DNA of 64,000 nt from Haplomitrium mnioides. Lineage: Eukaryota > Marchantiophyta > Haplomitriopsida > Calobryales. The position numbers and the translations under genes were made by a program. Numbering within the stretch: the first letter of the stretch is position 1; every line of letters begins with the position of its first letter. The stretch spans positions 1 through 64,000 of the forward strand of contig JBNGIS010010495.1 of the NCBI GenBank assembly GCA_049999725.1. Reading direction: 5' to 3'. Positions 46,901 to 58,153 of the stretch are shown here, one piece after another. The notes beneath the pieces are model-generated. The model did no database searches and had not been told where the DNA came from. It was given only the letters and a program-made list of their open reading frames with translations.

Positions 46901-47335
46901 AGTGCATACAATTTCAAAACTTTTACCTTTATAATTCTACTTGAACTTTAATCTCTTTCCCATCAACATGGCAATTGAATTGATTTTTGTGCTGAGAATT
47001 TGGAAGAAGAGCTTCTCAACAAAGCGTTTAAAGACTCAAGGACTCATCAAAAGATCAATTCTTGTTTCACGTAAGTTCTTTCTATAGCAAAGCACTAAGA
47101 AAGGCTTTGAAGGTAAGTGTTGGCTAATTTCTCATTATAGGAGAGAAGGAGCTCTCTTGTTATAAAAGTTTATAGTATACAATTTAAACTCTATCGGTTT
47201 AAATTCTTGGTTGTTGAAAATTGTTAAAAAACATTGTGCACAAAATCAACTTAGAAAAACAAGAGTTTTGGAGGAAGGTTTTCTCCACTCACAAGGCAAC
47301 AATCGTGCCATCAGTTGTAAGGGGAGGAGTGTCAA
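46901..47335. other. Unassigned spacer between two copia relics
   Basis: AT-rich, with no recognisable domain. A plus-strand purine tract (AAGGGGAGGAG at 47319-47329) lies next to the C-terminal end of the following RNase H, but on the strand opposite to that expected for its polypurine tract. Confidence 0.4.
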
Positions 47336-48940
47336 TTAGCATTTCCATAACTTTTTTGCTCCCAATGTCTTTGTGAAGGTATCAGCCAACTGATCTTTAG
47401 TGTTGATGTATTGTAGATCAGTCAACTTGGCGAATACTTTTTCTTCTAGAAAATGATAATGCACTTCAATGTGCTTTGAAAGTGCATGAAAAACAGGATT
47501 GATGGCCAGCTGAATACTGGTTATATTATCACAGTGAACCCTCACTGGTTCCCTCATACTAATACTCAAGTCTTGCAAAAGTTTCAGCAACCATAACACC
47601 TCACATGTAGCTATTGCTACACCATTGTACTCAGCCTCCGTGGTCAAAAGTGAAACTCTAAGTTGCTTCTTGCTGCTCTAAGCTATTCCACCATTACCAA
47701 GCAAAACAAAAAAACAACTTGTAGATCTTTGATCACTTGTACTTTATGCCGAATTTGCATCTATAAAGCATGAAAGGTGAATTTTGTTGCTTCTATCATA
47801 AGAAAATCCAAACTATAATAAGGATTTCACATACCAAAAAATTTGACACACAACATCAAGATGTGGCTTCCCTAGAGCCTACATGAATTGACTTACTAGG
47901 CCCACAACATTACTCAGATTTGGCCTAGTAATGGTGATGTAAATTAGGCTTCCTACTATCTGCTTGAAGCTAGTTGGATCTTCAACTAGTTGCTTTTCAT
48001 GACTGATAAGCTTGGTGTTTTATCTATGGGGGTTGCAATCAATTTGCAGCCTGTCATCCCATATTTTGACAATATGTCCATAGTGTACTGCCATTGTATC
48101 ATCCAAATACCATGCTCTATTTTAATCACCTCAATGTAGCAAAAATGTCTCAACTCTCCAAGATCTTTCATGTAAAGTTTCTCTTGCAGCAAGCGTTTTT
48201 CCTCAACTATGTCATACACATTGCCTCCAATCATAATGATATCATTTACATATATGAGTATGAGCATGGTGCATTTCTTTGTCTTTCTTACATATATAGA
48301 GTAATTTGCATATAACATTTTTAATCCAACTAATATAAGATATTTGCCTATGTTGTTGGAACATGCTCGAGGTGCTTGGCTTTACTCATATAGGACCTTG
48401 TTCAGCTTGCACACTTGATTTGAATGCCTAAAATCAGCAAAAAAAGGTGACTGCACTATATTCACCTCTTTTTCTAGCTCCTTATGAAAGAATGCATTTT
48501 TCACATCCATTTTTTGTAAGGTTTACTAATTTGTTGCATCCAATGTAATGACAACCCAAACAGTTCTCATTCTTGCTACAAGGCTGAATGTCTCTTCAAA
48601 GTCTATGCCATGGGTTTATGCTTACCCCTTTCCCACAAACCTTGCTTTGAATCTACTTATGTTGCTATCTTCATGTCTCTTCAGCTTGTAGACCTACCTA
48701 CATCTAATGGCTTTCTTCTCTTCAGGTAAGGTAACCAATTCTAATGTTTTGTTTTTATGAGGATCATTCATCTCTTCTATCATTTTAGATTTCCATCTCT
48801 TGTCACCTACTACATCATAAAAAATGCCACATTCTTTCATTGTGATAACTTGCACCATATATGCATGATGGAATTCAAAAGCTCTATTGTGCATAAATAT
48901 GTCAACATGGTATTTCACCCTTTCACTTGTCGTGCGCATA
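47336..48940 (-). pseudogene. Second Ty1/copia relic: RT and RNase H
   Basis: Minus strand, N- to C-terminal: an RT start with HKNKTLELVTLPEEKKAIRC (near 48760-48700), the catalytic region LILIYVNDIIMIGG (48318-47986 frame) and GELRHFCYIEVIKIEHGIW, then an RNase H (47647-47336) with TTEAEYNGVAIATCEVLWL, HALSKHIEVHYHFLEE and DQLADTFTKTLG. The RT motif YVDD has become YVND, a loss of one catalytic Asp. The N-terminal boundary at about 48940 coincides with a direct repeat that also occurs at 49326-49448. No gag or integrase is attached. Confidence 0.85.
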
Positions 48941-49058
48941 CACATCGCTTACACAACTACATTGTCCACACACATTCCATGCCATTTTTTGACAAACAAC
49001 AGAGAATGACAAACAATTGAGTCTCATGCACGTACAATGAATCAGATCTCACAATACT
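48939..49058. repeat. Direct repeat, copy 1 (~120 bp)
   Basis: Shares with 49326-49448 the blocks TGCGCATACACAT, GCTTACACAAC, ATTGTCCACACACATTCCAT, CAACAGAGAATGACAAACAA and TTGAGTCTCAT. Confidence 0.8.
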
Positions 49059-49448
49059 TTTCTTTGAGTGATACCTTCTCAAAGAAATTCCAAAGTATTG
49101 TGTTGCTCTTCCGATATTAGAACCAATGCACCTTTGCTCACAAAGAATCCATGCTTCTCCAAGAACTGCAATACCACAACTCTCCTCTTGGTTCATACAC
49201 AAAATGAGACATCGAAAGATAACCTTTCAATAAGTGTACATGGTCTTATATACTAAGGCACAAAAAGACAAAAAACTCAAAATGTCTAAAAATAGAAAAC
49301 TACATGGAATGTTGTGACAATTTTCATGCGCATACACATTGCTTACACAACTGCATTGTCCACACACATTCCATAACATCTACCAACATACAACAGAGAA
49401 TGACAAACAATTGAGTCTCATACACATACAATGCATGAGATCTCACAA
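49059..49448 (-). repeat. Probable 3' LTR of element D (contains direct repeat copy 2)
   Basis: On the minus strand it starts TGTGAGATCTCATGC just after the interior of element D. A TATA-like AGTATATAAGACC lies near 49245. At about 49058 the start sequence recurs (TGTGAGATCTGATTC), giving the ~120-bp direct repeat 48939-49058 / 49326-49448. This fits an LTR of about 390 bp followed by a truncated second LTR. The 5' LTR of element D was not found, so the limits are unconfirmed. Confidence 0.4.
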
Positions 49449-49599
49449 TTGCCCACCTAGCTGGTGGTCAAGTCCCCTAACACTAGCTAGCCATCTATCT
49501 CCTAGAAAATTGACATACACCTACTGATGCAAAGACTAGGAGGTCGGGTGCAATGGAGCCCCATCGTTCACCTCCTATAATCTATACCAACCCTAGAAC

Positions 49600-49990
49600 T
49601 CAATGGAAACTAGTTGTTCTATGAACAGTGAGGCAGAACCATGATCCGCCAAGAATATTAACTAATAGAGGCGTCAAACATGACATGTGCCATCCTCTAG
49701 AACATTTATCACAAATCAACATAGTGGCTGCTCCCTTAGAAGAACCACACAACATACACTTCAAACCTACATGAACTCGTGCCATGCTAGGATCCATAGT
49801 GCCATCAATGTTCAAAATGTGACAAGGTGCACAATTGCACATATGATCCTTCCAAACCATGCCATCATGTCCCTCTAGCCTACAAAACTCCCAAAACTAC
49901 CTCACATACTCATAGAATCCGGTGCTGAACAATGACATCAAGTGTCGTGGGTGCTTTCTGCTGCAAATAAACATAATCACCAAGATGAAA
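49600..49990 (-). pseudogene. PHD finger at the C-terminus of the element D polyprotein
   Basis: After an integrase tail with VGDYVYLQQKAPTTLDV, the open frame from 49860 reads CMLCGSSKGAATMLICDKC (from 49758), then GWHMSCLTP and GGSWFC. This is the C4HC3 PHD pattern with Cys pairs, His and Cys in the right spacing. The eighth ligand is missing in this frame (WFCLTV), but a TGT one frame over suggests a small indel just before it. PHD fingers read histone H3 tails; here it takes the place of a chromodomain and may have guided integration. A stop near 49910 separates it from the integrase in the present copy. Confidence 0.8.
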
Positions 49991-50049
49991 CCTCTGAATC
50001 TTCTAGTGCGATATCCACCTCCATGTATGGTAGCATATCATAAAGTATC

Positions 50050-50950
50050 ATGATGTTGAGCAATGGTAAGGTTGTGAAATGCCATAGGCATGACTTTCTC
50101 AAACACCTAGGCTCTATCTGAATACACCTGCACCTACACATTTGGATTATCTAAATCCACAACCATGGTAGCATCACGTTGAATAAAGGAGGGTAATCAG
50201 GTTCCTTCACATATAACAAAAAATAAGGTGAAAACGATGCCAAGGATGCCTACTTACTAAATCTGTAGCCCATCGCAAACCACTGTAACTGGAGATCCCA
50301 ATCCCCATGGTGACCAGCTTGCAAGCCATACTTGTGCAATGATTTTTTCACTGTCTGAACCACTAGCTCAGCCAACCCATCTCCTTCAGGATGATCCCTA
50401 GACGTAGTACGGTGATCAATGAGAGCTTGCTCACATAAAACTTCAAACTCACCTCAAAATTCTGTACCCTGATCTGTCAACACTTCGGCGGGTGCTCCCA
50501 AATGAATGGGAACTCGGTCCAAGAAAGTGATAACCACTCCTCTACTGGTCTTGTCTAGCAAGGCTACCAACTCAATCCACTTGGAGAAATGCTCCCCCAT
50601 CACCAATACATATTGATTGTGCCACTGGGTCAAAGACAAGGGACTTGCAAAATCCAAACTCCAATGATATCCCAAACCCATGATTGGTAGTGGCTACAAT
50701 TGAGGAGTTGAGCATTAAACGATGCTCAAACTCGATCACACACCACACACTTAGCCACCCACTACTGCACATCATTGCTCATACCCCTCCACCAATATTC
50801 TGTCTGCAATAAACTATAGGTGCGCTTGACTGCAAAATGTCCCAACTCCTCGTGGGCATGGCGCACCAGTGCAAGACACTGCATCGGCTTAGGCACAACA
50901 CGTACCTTCCCATTGATCCAGACACGCAAAATCTGAGCCCCTTTCCACTA
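50050..50950 (-). pseudogene. Integrase of element D
   Basis: The zinc-binding part reads HAHEELGHFAVKRTYSLL, with CVVC about 30 residues later (HHCC). The core has WSLDFASPL and LTDQGTEF. It then reads HRTTSRDHPEGDGLAELVVQ, in which Glu sits in the expected place, so the D, D and E positions all survive. The late part is HHGDWDLQLQWFAMGYRFSK, then ASLASFSPYFLLY. Internal stops (for example before the CVVC and after TDQGTEF) inactivate it. Confidence 0.85.
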
Positions 50951-51859
50951 GAACCTCTTGGCTCGTTGATGGACTCTATCTCTCTCCTTGGCATCAAGTT
51001 GTCCACTCAAAAAATCTGTGCATAGAAACTCTAGCACGTGGCCATCATTGTGAATATTCTGATCCAAGTTAGAATCCTCAACTCTATCTCTTGTTGAGGT
51101 CTCAACAACCACTCTATCAGCAAGGTTAGCCACTAATCCACTCCAAGCTGGCATCCAAGAACAAAAGGCAGATGCATGCCAACCCGACACCATCTCTTCA
51201 TCGGACTCCTCATGCCAATGCGCACTAGTCTCATCATGCAGGCTTGTGGATGAATTGCGGCTCAATCCATCTGCATCCAAGTTGGTCATATTAGACCTAT
51301 AAACTACTTGGAAGTTGTACTCCTGCAACAACAATGCCCACCTGGTAAGCTTGCTTGTAATTTTATCAGATTCCATCAACCATTTGAGGGCTTGATGAAA
51401 TGTAACCAAAGTGAATAGAGTATCAAACAAATAACAACGAAAGTGTGCAATAGTCCACACTGCTGCCAAACACTCTCCCTCATAGGAACTATACTTAGCC
51501 TCAACTGAATTATTCGATTTGCTCGCAAAGGCTACCACAAACTCTTCTCTCTTCTCATCCTTCCGGGTTAGCACCGCTCCCAACCCTGCTCTACTCCAAT
51601 CTGTATGAAGCTGAAACAGCCTCCCTTCAAGAGGTCGCTTCAAAATAGGTGCAGAAGTCAATCTACCTTTCAACTCCTGAAAGGATCTCTCCTGATCTTC
51701 ATTCCAAATCCATTCTTGATCTAGCTTGGTGAGCATGGTCAAGGGCTTGGTGATTTGGCGAAAACCTTTCACATATCTTGTATAGTAACCAACCAATCCC
51801 AGAAATGCACTGACTTTACTCACATTAGTGAGTTGTGGAATCTCAACAATGGCACTCAC
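50948..51859 (-). pseudogene. RT connection and RNase H of element D
   Basis: An open stretch of 303 codons reads KVSAFLGLVGYYTRYVKGF, EWIWNEDQERSFQELKGRL, LFQLHTDWSRAGLGAVLTRK, SYEGECLAAVWTIAHFRCYL and TRWALLLQEYNFQVVYR. The RNase H active-site Asp (HTDWS) and Glu (GECLA) are present. Along with the copia element E segments it is among the longest intact frames in the window, which suggests decay began relatively late or by chance spared this part. Confidence 0.9.
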
Positions 51860-52620
51860 CTTTGTTTGTCACACACCCAATCCTCTTGGATATTTAGTGT
51901 GTCTCAAATACTCAATTTGGGCCTGAAAAAATTTGCACTTGCCTGAATGCAGCTTCAACTTGTGGTACTTGAGCGTGTTGAACACCACTTGCAGATGCTA
52001 CCGATGCTCGTCTACATCTACTGAATAAACCAGAATATCGTCGATATAACACTTGACAAAGTCCAAACCTACAAGAACTCTGTCTATCACCCTCTAGAAT
52101 TCAGCTCGTGCATTCTTCAACCCAAATGGTAAGAACAGCCACTGATATAGCCAATCCTTACCGTGTGCATCAATACCCAAAACGTTGTTTTGGCTATGTT
52201 TTCTTGCCTCAATGGCGGCTGATGGCACCCTGCCCTCAAATCCAACGAGCTAAAGATCTTAGCATGCCCAACTGCATCAAAGATCTCTTCAGGTGTAGGC
52301 GTAACATACCTGTCAGACTTGGTTTGCCAATTAATAGGAGGATAATCACCACACATCCTCCCATCAATGTAGTTCCCATGCACATCCTTCTTGACTAGCA
52401 TCACTTTAGCAGATGCATATTCTCCAAATGACATCTCCACCAAGCCAACCTCCAACAAATCTTGTGTTCTAGTGTGAATCAACCCTCTCTCCACCACACT
52501 ATTACAGTATGGACGTAAAAAAATAGGTGCATCACTAGCCAACTCAATACGAATGTCTGGTTCTCTCAAGGTCCTTAGATATTTCATGCTAAAAGCAAAA
52601 CAATATGAATAACCATGCAA
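51860..52620 (-). pseudogene. Reverse transcriptase core of element D
   Basis: The open part (52620-52117) has RPYCNSVVERGLIHTRTQDL, MCGDYPPINWQTKSDRY, TPTPEEIFDAVGHAKIFSSL and DLRAGCHQPPLRQE. After a frame change the catalytic loop CYIDDILVYS is intact at 52037-52048. Pro-rich substitutions and the loss of the LPFGLKNAP block show decay. It lies directly after the methyltransferase domain in the polyprotein. Confidence 0.87.
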
Positions 52621-52983
52621 GAACTGATGTACCTCTGCACTCTAACCTCTTGTCAACTGTGGTCAACTAGTGGCACCCATTTTTCTACAAGAGTCAAGTG
52701 ATCTTCTTGCTTCACATCTGGCTTTGCTGAAACTTGACTAGCTGAAATGTCATGTGGTGGAGTAAGACCTGAATCGTGAGCCGTTGAACTATCACTCCCT
52801 TGGGCTGAAATCTGATCGTCAAAAAATGACTTGCTGCAACTTTAGATGTGTGGATCAACCCTAACATGGCCTCCGTGGTGCCTTATAGTACGCCCCCAAC
52901 AATAGCCTTGACTGCCCTAGAAGGCTACATACTTACTACCAGCGAGTTGGTCATCCCAGAAGATCACACTCGGCGTTGCTTAA

Positions 52984-53975
52984 CTACCCCAAACTCACAA
53001 TCCATGTGAGACAATTCAAATCCATGGCTTGTCCCAACATATGGCGTTGGTCAATCTCAATGACAAATGCAACAGCAATGGTACCAGTGGAGAACTCCAT
53101 TTCCGTCTCTCTCTCATCGGCATTGGGTTCCACTAGCTTCTGCAAGGTTGCATCCCAAATAAGACCAGAGCCTCCTGCTCGAAATGCATAAGACACAGGA
53201 TGACTCACCAATGTAGGAAATGCTCCATGAGGTTGAACTACCACGTTGACTAAAGCCAATGGTGGGCAGTAAGCATAAAGTACCCTCTAAACGTGACGTC
53301 CCACATCCAAAATATCATCCACAATGGCACTTGGTGATCTCGTAATCCTGTTATAAGCTCTCTTTAGCACCTTAGTAGGCAACAAGTTAGTCCACCACAA
53401 TCGTGGTTGGTGTGCTCATGATCTTGCTTGTGTGGCATACAACAATATGGTAGGTCTAATCCAAGAACGTACTTGATAAACACTCTCCACAAGGTGTTGG
53501 CAACTATCTCCCAATATAGGCACATTCTCCAAGACATATGCAGGAAGTGGTATGTGATGGAGTTGGAGATGGAGTAGAATCATCAACATCTTCGAGAACA
53601 ATTTTAGACGAGGGTCTTGCAACCCTTGGCTCAAACCAGCTCTTGATTGGCCCTAACATGGCCATCCTGCAATCAATAAATCAACAAGCCCAACTCTAGC
53701 TAAGTGATTCGCCTCCAACAATAAAATATCGATCAACAATGCATACAGATAACCTCGCACTACACTAACTGAAACTAATTGTGGAAATTGCTCAACCATC
53801 AGCGCCACATGCCTCAAGGTGATTTTGCAGGCAATCTCACCCTTCTCTACATACAAATACCGCCAAACTGGAATCCCTGCTTGGAGCACAACAGGTAACC
53901 ATGTACTAATCCCTCCAACAACTCCAACAAACAAATACCATCAACAAGATACTGCCATGAAATCGGCATAGTATC
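52984..53975 (-). pseudogene. Cytosine-5 DNA methyltransferase-like domain inside the element D polyprotein
   Basis: About 330 codons between protease and RT show the ordered motifs of C5 methyltransferases. Motif I is glycine-rich (LLEL, frameshift, then GGIST, about 53940-53900) and is followed by LQAGIPVWRYLYVEK. A DLLIAGWPC block carries the catalytic Cys (TGT, 53656-53658) of the PCQ motif. GLQDPRLKLFSKML and YVLENVP follow, with the ENV triplet at 53521-53529, then AHQPRLWWTNL (QxR block). The last blocks are FPTLVSHPVSYAFR and EPNADERETEMEF, close to the usual TLT...LTPREREMGF. Disruptions are a frameshift in motif I, TAG in place of the Gln of PCQ (53653-53655), a TGA before AHQPR and a stop near 53290. 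The enzyme would transfer methyl groups from S-adenosylmethionine to DNA cytosine; which sequence it targeted is unknown. Confidence 0.82.
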
Positions 53976-54099
53976 TAATTGTGAAAGATTTACAAGTTCA
54001 GGTGTGACATAACCATCTAGTGTAGGATCTGGTGCAAATACATTCTGCCAAACATCCTCAACAAACTTGGATGCCTGTACCTTCCACAACCTCTTCTTA

Positions 54100-54700
54100 C
54101 TTCCAATCACAAGAATCACCTCACTTGACAACGATGATATTGGCCTCGCAACCTTTTGAATATGCCTCCTCAACATAAGAAATGTTGGCTGCATGTGCAC
54201 TCCCCTCTAGTAAGTCAGAGTAGTCGGTGATAACCGTAGAAAATGATGATAATGCCATAGGCTGTGAAATTGGACCCCCAACTAGTCCACTGAATCTGAT
54301 AGGCAACCTGCTCAATCGTGCCTCTCCAGATCGCCCTCTTAGCCGATAGGACACTAACTCGTCCCAAAAATCAATGGTGAACCCCATAGGTTATAGCACC
54401 GTTCACCCCACCAAAACAACATAAGACTCAACCTTGGTAAGTATGGCCTGAGCACTCACATATGAGTTGTCTGTGGGATGATCAACTTGCACTCTAAGCT
54501 CGATCTCCCCATGTGTAATGTGTTGCGTGGGTGAAGGTCCTCCCAATGAAGTCTAAATGGGGAAAGGGCAGATCTCCACATCTCCAAGCCTCAATCCCAG
54601 TCCCTACACAACTGCCTTGCCTAACATCAGCGGTTGTGCACCTGCATCCAACAATACCCTAGCTGGATACACTGCATTTGAAGGACCCACAAGTTAGAAG
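54100..54700 (-). pseudogene. Aspartic protease of element D
   Basis: The motif VLLDAGAQPLMLGKAVV (near 54658-54608) has the catalytic Asp in a DAGA context, followed by a TAG. Then come EICPFPI, TSLGG, a segment ending KVESYVVLVG, and GFTIDFWDELVSYRL with RLSRLPIRF downstream. This fits a long gypsy protease region rather than the short DSGA form of chromoviruses. It would release the mature proteins, including the methyltransferase, from the polyprotein. Confidence 0.7.
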
Positions 54701-55590
54701 ATACCACTCCAATTGTCGATGGACGCTACACTCCGTTTGAATCTTGTCCTCTCAAATGTTGGTCGGGCTAATAACTCCATCAGCCGTGCCACAGCAGCAT
54801 GCCATGTCTCACCTCGAGATGTAGAGGCACTTGCATCAACTACTCTACTCATAGGTCTTACTTCCGTACTGAAAGTAGCACCTTGAGTCTCTCCACATAG
54901 TGTGGTTGCCAACTTGAACACTTCAGCTGGTGTGACTCCTCCCGTCAATACATCCCTAGATGAAAACAATGGTTTCTCGACCACTAACCTAGCTATCTCC
55001 ATAGCCAAAGACGCACTCCCTTCCACTTTGGCTGATCTCTCCACCTCTGTGGAAGCTTAAGATGGATGCATGGACGAGGTCCTCACCAAATCTGTCAACT
55101 CAAATGACTGTGAAAGTCTTACCTATTGGTGAGCATCCTCCCTCTGAGGATCTGACTCCACCGCTGCTCCCCTAGGCTCAATAGCCTTGCTTGCCACTCT
55201 GGTCACCACCGCAAACGCATCAATGTGGGTTGTCCCGCACATGAATCCCATACCAGCTAAATCTCCATCAACTGTGTATGAAGTAGAGGCTTCACTTCCA
55301 GAGTTGGGCCTCGCTTGAGTTGTAGCCATGGCAACTAATTGTTTCTCCAATTGTGCAATCCTAGCATCCTTATGATCCACAGTAGCTACTAGAGCACCCA
55401 CCCCAGCTCTCCCACTTCGTGATGCTCCTCTGCCACGACCACCTCACCCGCCTCTATCTTGCTCACCTGTGCGAGTTCTTCTTCGTCGCAACTCCGGGTG
55501 AAGTGAAAAACATTTGTCCGTGGTATAACCCATGACATCACAATGGTCACATTGTTGTCGGCTAGCTCCACCTGCATCTCCAAAACGTGT
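54701..55590 (-). pseudogene. gag C-terminal region of element D with one zinc knuckle
   Basis: A retroviral-type knuckle, CDHCDVMGYTTDKC (about 55555-55510), is followed by FSLHPE, but the His ligand is Tyr. Next come an RRRTR basic tract and a coiled segment (DHKDARIAQLEKQLVAMA, 55377-55322). The 55044-54694 frame (MEIARLVVEKPLFSS, TAARLMELL-like) leads to the protease. Frames are broken in at least three places. Confidence 0.7.
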
Positions 55591-56620
55591 TGCTCGTGGC
55601 TTGTTTGCCTCTACACATAGCCTCTATATGTGATCTCAACCACAGGTCCAATGATCTGACTGTTGACCTGCATAAGATGGCAAAGCTGACTGCCCTCCAG
55701 CTTTTTGACCCTTCCGTGCTGCAGATTGTGATGTAGATGTGGTTGGAGACGCAGATTGCGGTACCTCCTTTTGAAATCTTGCAGTGACCACTCTCTCATT
55801 CACTAGGTTAAGCTCTATATGCTCTGACAATGTAAACACAATGGCAAGAGTGGGATCAGAATCCCTTAGAAGAGTGGCATCTCTCACTCTCCTCTTGAAA
55901 TCTCTATCAAGGATAGAACACTAAAATTGTACAACGTGAGCCTCTATCACCCCCTTCGTGACATTGATGAGCCTTCTAGTCCTCGTGTAAGCTTCCTTCA
56001 AGCTCTGTTTAGTCTTGTGCTGGAACTCTTGAAGACTCTTCAGCTTGTCTATCCTCATGCCTTGGTAATTTGCTTGAGAAGCTCAAAAAACTCAACCACA
56101 TGGTTAAACATTGGAACCCCTCCACTCTCTGCTGCACTGATTGGAACAGATGTATTGAAAACTCCTCCTGGCCTTGAAGCACTAGTACTCTGGCTAGTGC
56201 CACTAGAGGATGTTGTATAGGTTGCAGGGACATGGGCACTGACCTTCCACCATAGGTGATGGAGACATAATTGAGAGACCAATATTGTCGCCACTCCTCA
56301 ATCTCAGTCAAATGAGCTCGTTTGAATTCATGGTAGTCATCCATAGACGACCTTTCCAAGTGCTAAAACAAACCTTTCTATGTCATGAAACGTGTAAACA
56401 GAGCAGAGTTCCGCAATGTTCGTAGATCACACCAAGTGTCAAACTCTTGGATGAAATCATCCAGATCAGTGGTGCCTACTGCACCAGAAAACTTCCTTGG
56501 CCCTTTTGTGGCCCCATACATCTCATCCATATCCCAAAACAATGGGGAATGTACTTGAGTGATAGGAAGAGTTGCCTCCTCTTCATCTGATGTGTGGTCA
56601 CTTACCAACTATTGAGTCGC
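55591..56620 (-). pseudogene. gag N-terminal region of element D
   Basis: It reads GPRKFSGAVGTTDLDDFIQE then FDTWCDLRTLRNS (56520-56400), with the DDYHEFKRAHLTEIEEW segment near 56350. These resemble the capsid start of the same lineage (P.KFSG...DLDDFIQxFDxWC). Stops at about 56377 and 56011 and frame changes follow. The start codon is not certain. Confidence 0.6.
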
Positions 56621-58148
56621 TCTAATTGCATGTTGAAACTGGATGCCACTACGAGTGATGCCGCACCGCAACCTTCTACCCTCTGGCTTCGTGTTAACCT
56701 CTGCTCAAGTGAACTAACTCACAGCTCACAGACTTTGCTATTGCCACTCAGCCACTTACTCACAAGTCGGCTGAAATGCGCAAATCAGCATAAGTGACCC
56801 TTCCTTCTCCTCTGGACAAGATACACTTGGCTTGCCAATCCTAGTTGATTGGTCTTCTTCTCAACCTAGGGACAGAACTGACGTTAAGTCAAAAAAGAAC
56901 TTTGTCTCTCTTCTCTTGAGCACTACAGACCGATCTTTGGTTTCCTACAAACAAATTTGTTTTTGGACTTTCCTGCTTGACTTCAGCAAAAGTTTGGGCT
57001 TCTAGATAGCCTGCGCCCTAGGAGCTTGCTGGTGGACTCTTGCCACCCTAGCACCGCTCAACGGAGGGTGTGGTTCAACCTCTCTAAATTCAAAAATTGT
57101 TTATTATTTTATTCTTTTCTTAAAATGCTGATTTTAATTTGATTAATGTTCAGTTAACTGCAGTTCTATATTGCAAACAAATTTCTGGCAGCAGGTCTTT
57201 TTGAACGTGTCAACTGCAAGTAGAGTATTGTACTCTTCTAGGTCAGACCAAGGCTGCTCTGTTAGCCCAAAGCAGAGTGCTCCCTCTTTCAATATTCTGT
57301 CATGGCTCTTTCCCAACAAATAGCATGGGATGACGCTGCCCACTCTAGCTGAAAACCTTTAGTTTGTAATAGAGCCTACACAACCTGACTAAATCTTCTT
57401 TGAACGATTTTGACTCCAGCAAATCTGTTGCTTGACAAAGATTCCGAGTCACACCTGTTTCAATATCACTTCTGCCATCTTAGCACAACATACATATGCA
57501 CCCCTGCCATACTCTACAATCGTTTCTGAAAAATCTCAGCAGCCCTCTTTCTTGTCCTTTGTCAGATCTGCTTTTCAGATTTGTAGTCTTACCCTTGCAC
57601 AGAGTATACTTCAACAACAAATAGTCGGGTGTAGCAAGAGTTGGTAGTGATTCGCCATAGTGCTAAGCTATTACAAAAACCTCACAAAAATTCACCAAAT
57701 GAACTTCTCTTGTTTTCACAACAATTTGCTTCTAGGGACAACTCTCAAGCACATCAGAATGTTTTATGTCCCTCGAATATCTCCTCCTACTAAGAATGCA
57801 TCCAAATTACCTCTATTGTGTAATTGCTAGCAACCTCTACTCACAGCTTCTCCTCAAAAATGCAAGACAATTGCAATTGCTCTCTCTTGAGCGATTGGAA
57901 GCAGATGATTAACCCAACCAAAGCTGGCAAGAAAGAATGGAATGCAAACAGATTGTTGAATGCCCTTTCTTGACTTCTGCTCATGAAAATCAACTCAAGA
58001 GAATCTCAGCAGTGAACAAAAATTGCAGCACCCCTGCTCAACGATCTGCCTTCGATGAAAATTGAATAGCACTCACTGCTTACCAACACAATTTTAGGGG
58101 CCACACTGAAATTCCCTCTCTCAAAATTTGAATTGAAGAATTAATGTT
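56621..58148. other. Unassigned stretch between elements D and E
   Basis: No protein domain or tRNA is recognised. It would be expected to contain the 5' untranslated part and 5' LTR of element D, but I found no match to the proposed 3' LTR. Short open frames on either strand look random. Confidence 0.4.
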
Positions 58149-58153
58149 GACAG

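Larger units (their letters stand above)
49449..56620 (-). mobile_element. Element D: Ty3/gypsy retrotransposon with DNA methyltransferase and PHD finger
   Basis: In transcription order: gag with one zinc knuckle, aspartic protease, cytosine-5 DNA methyltransferase-like domain, RT, RNase H, integrase, PHD finger. The gypsy order and the RT/integrase motifs are clear. Stops and frameshifts are spread through it, but the RT YIDD and the integrase acidic residues remain. Elements with this unusual set are known to me from charophyte algae. Finding one in DNA that otherwise looks like a land plant is notable. Confidence 0.85.

Noticed and set aside
51755-52398. Plus-strand frames over the element D RT
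   Set aside because: Shadows of the minus-strand RT reading, with no domain of their own.
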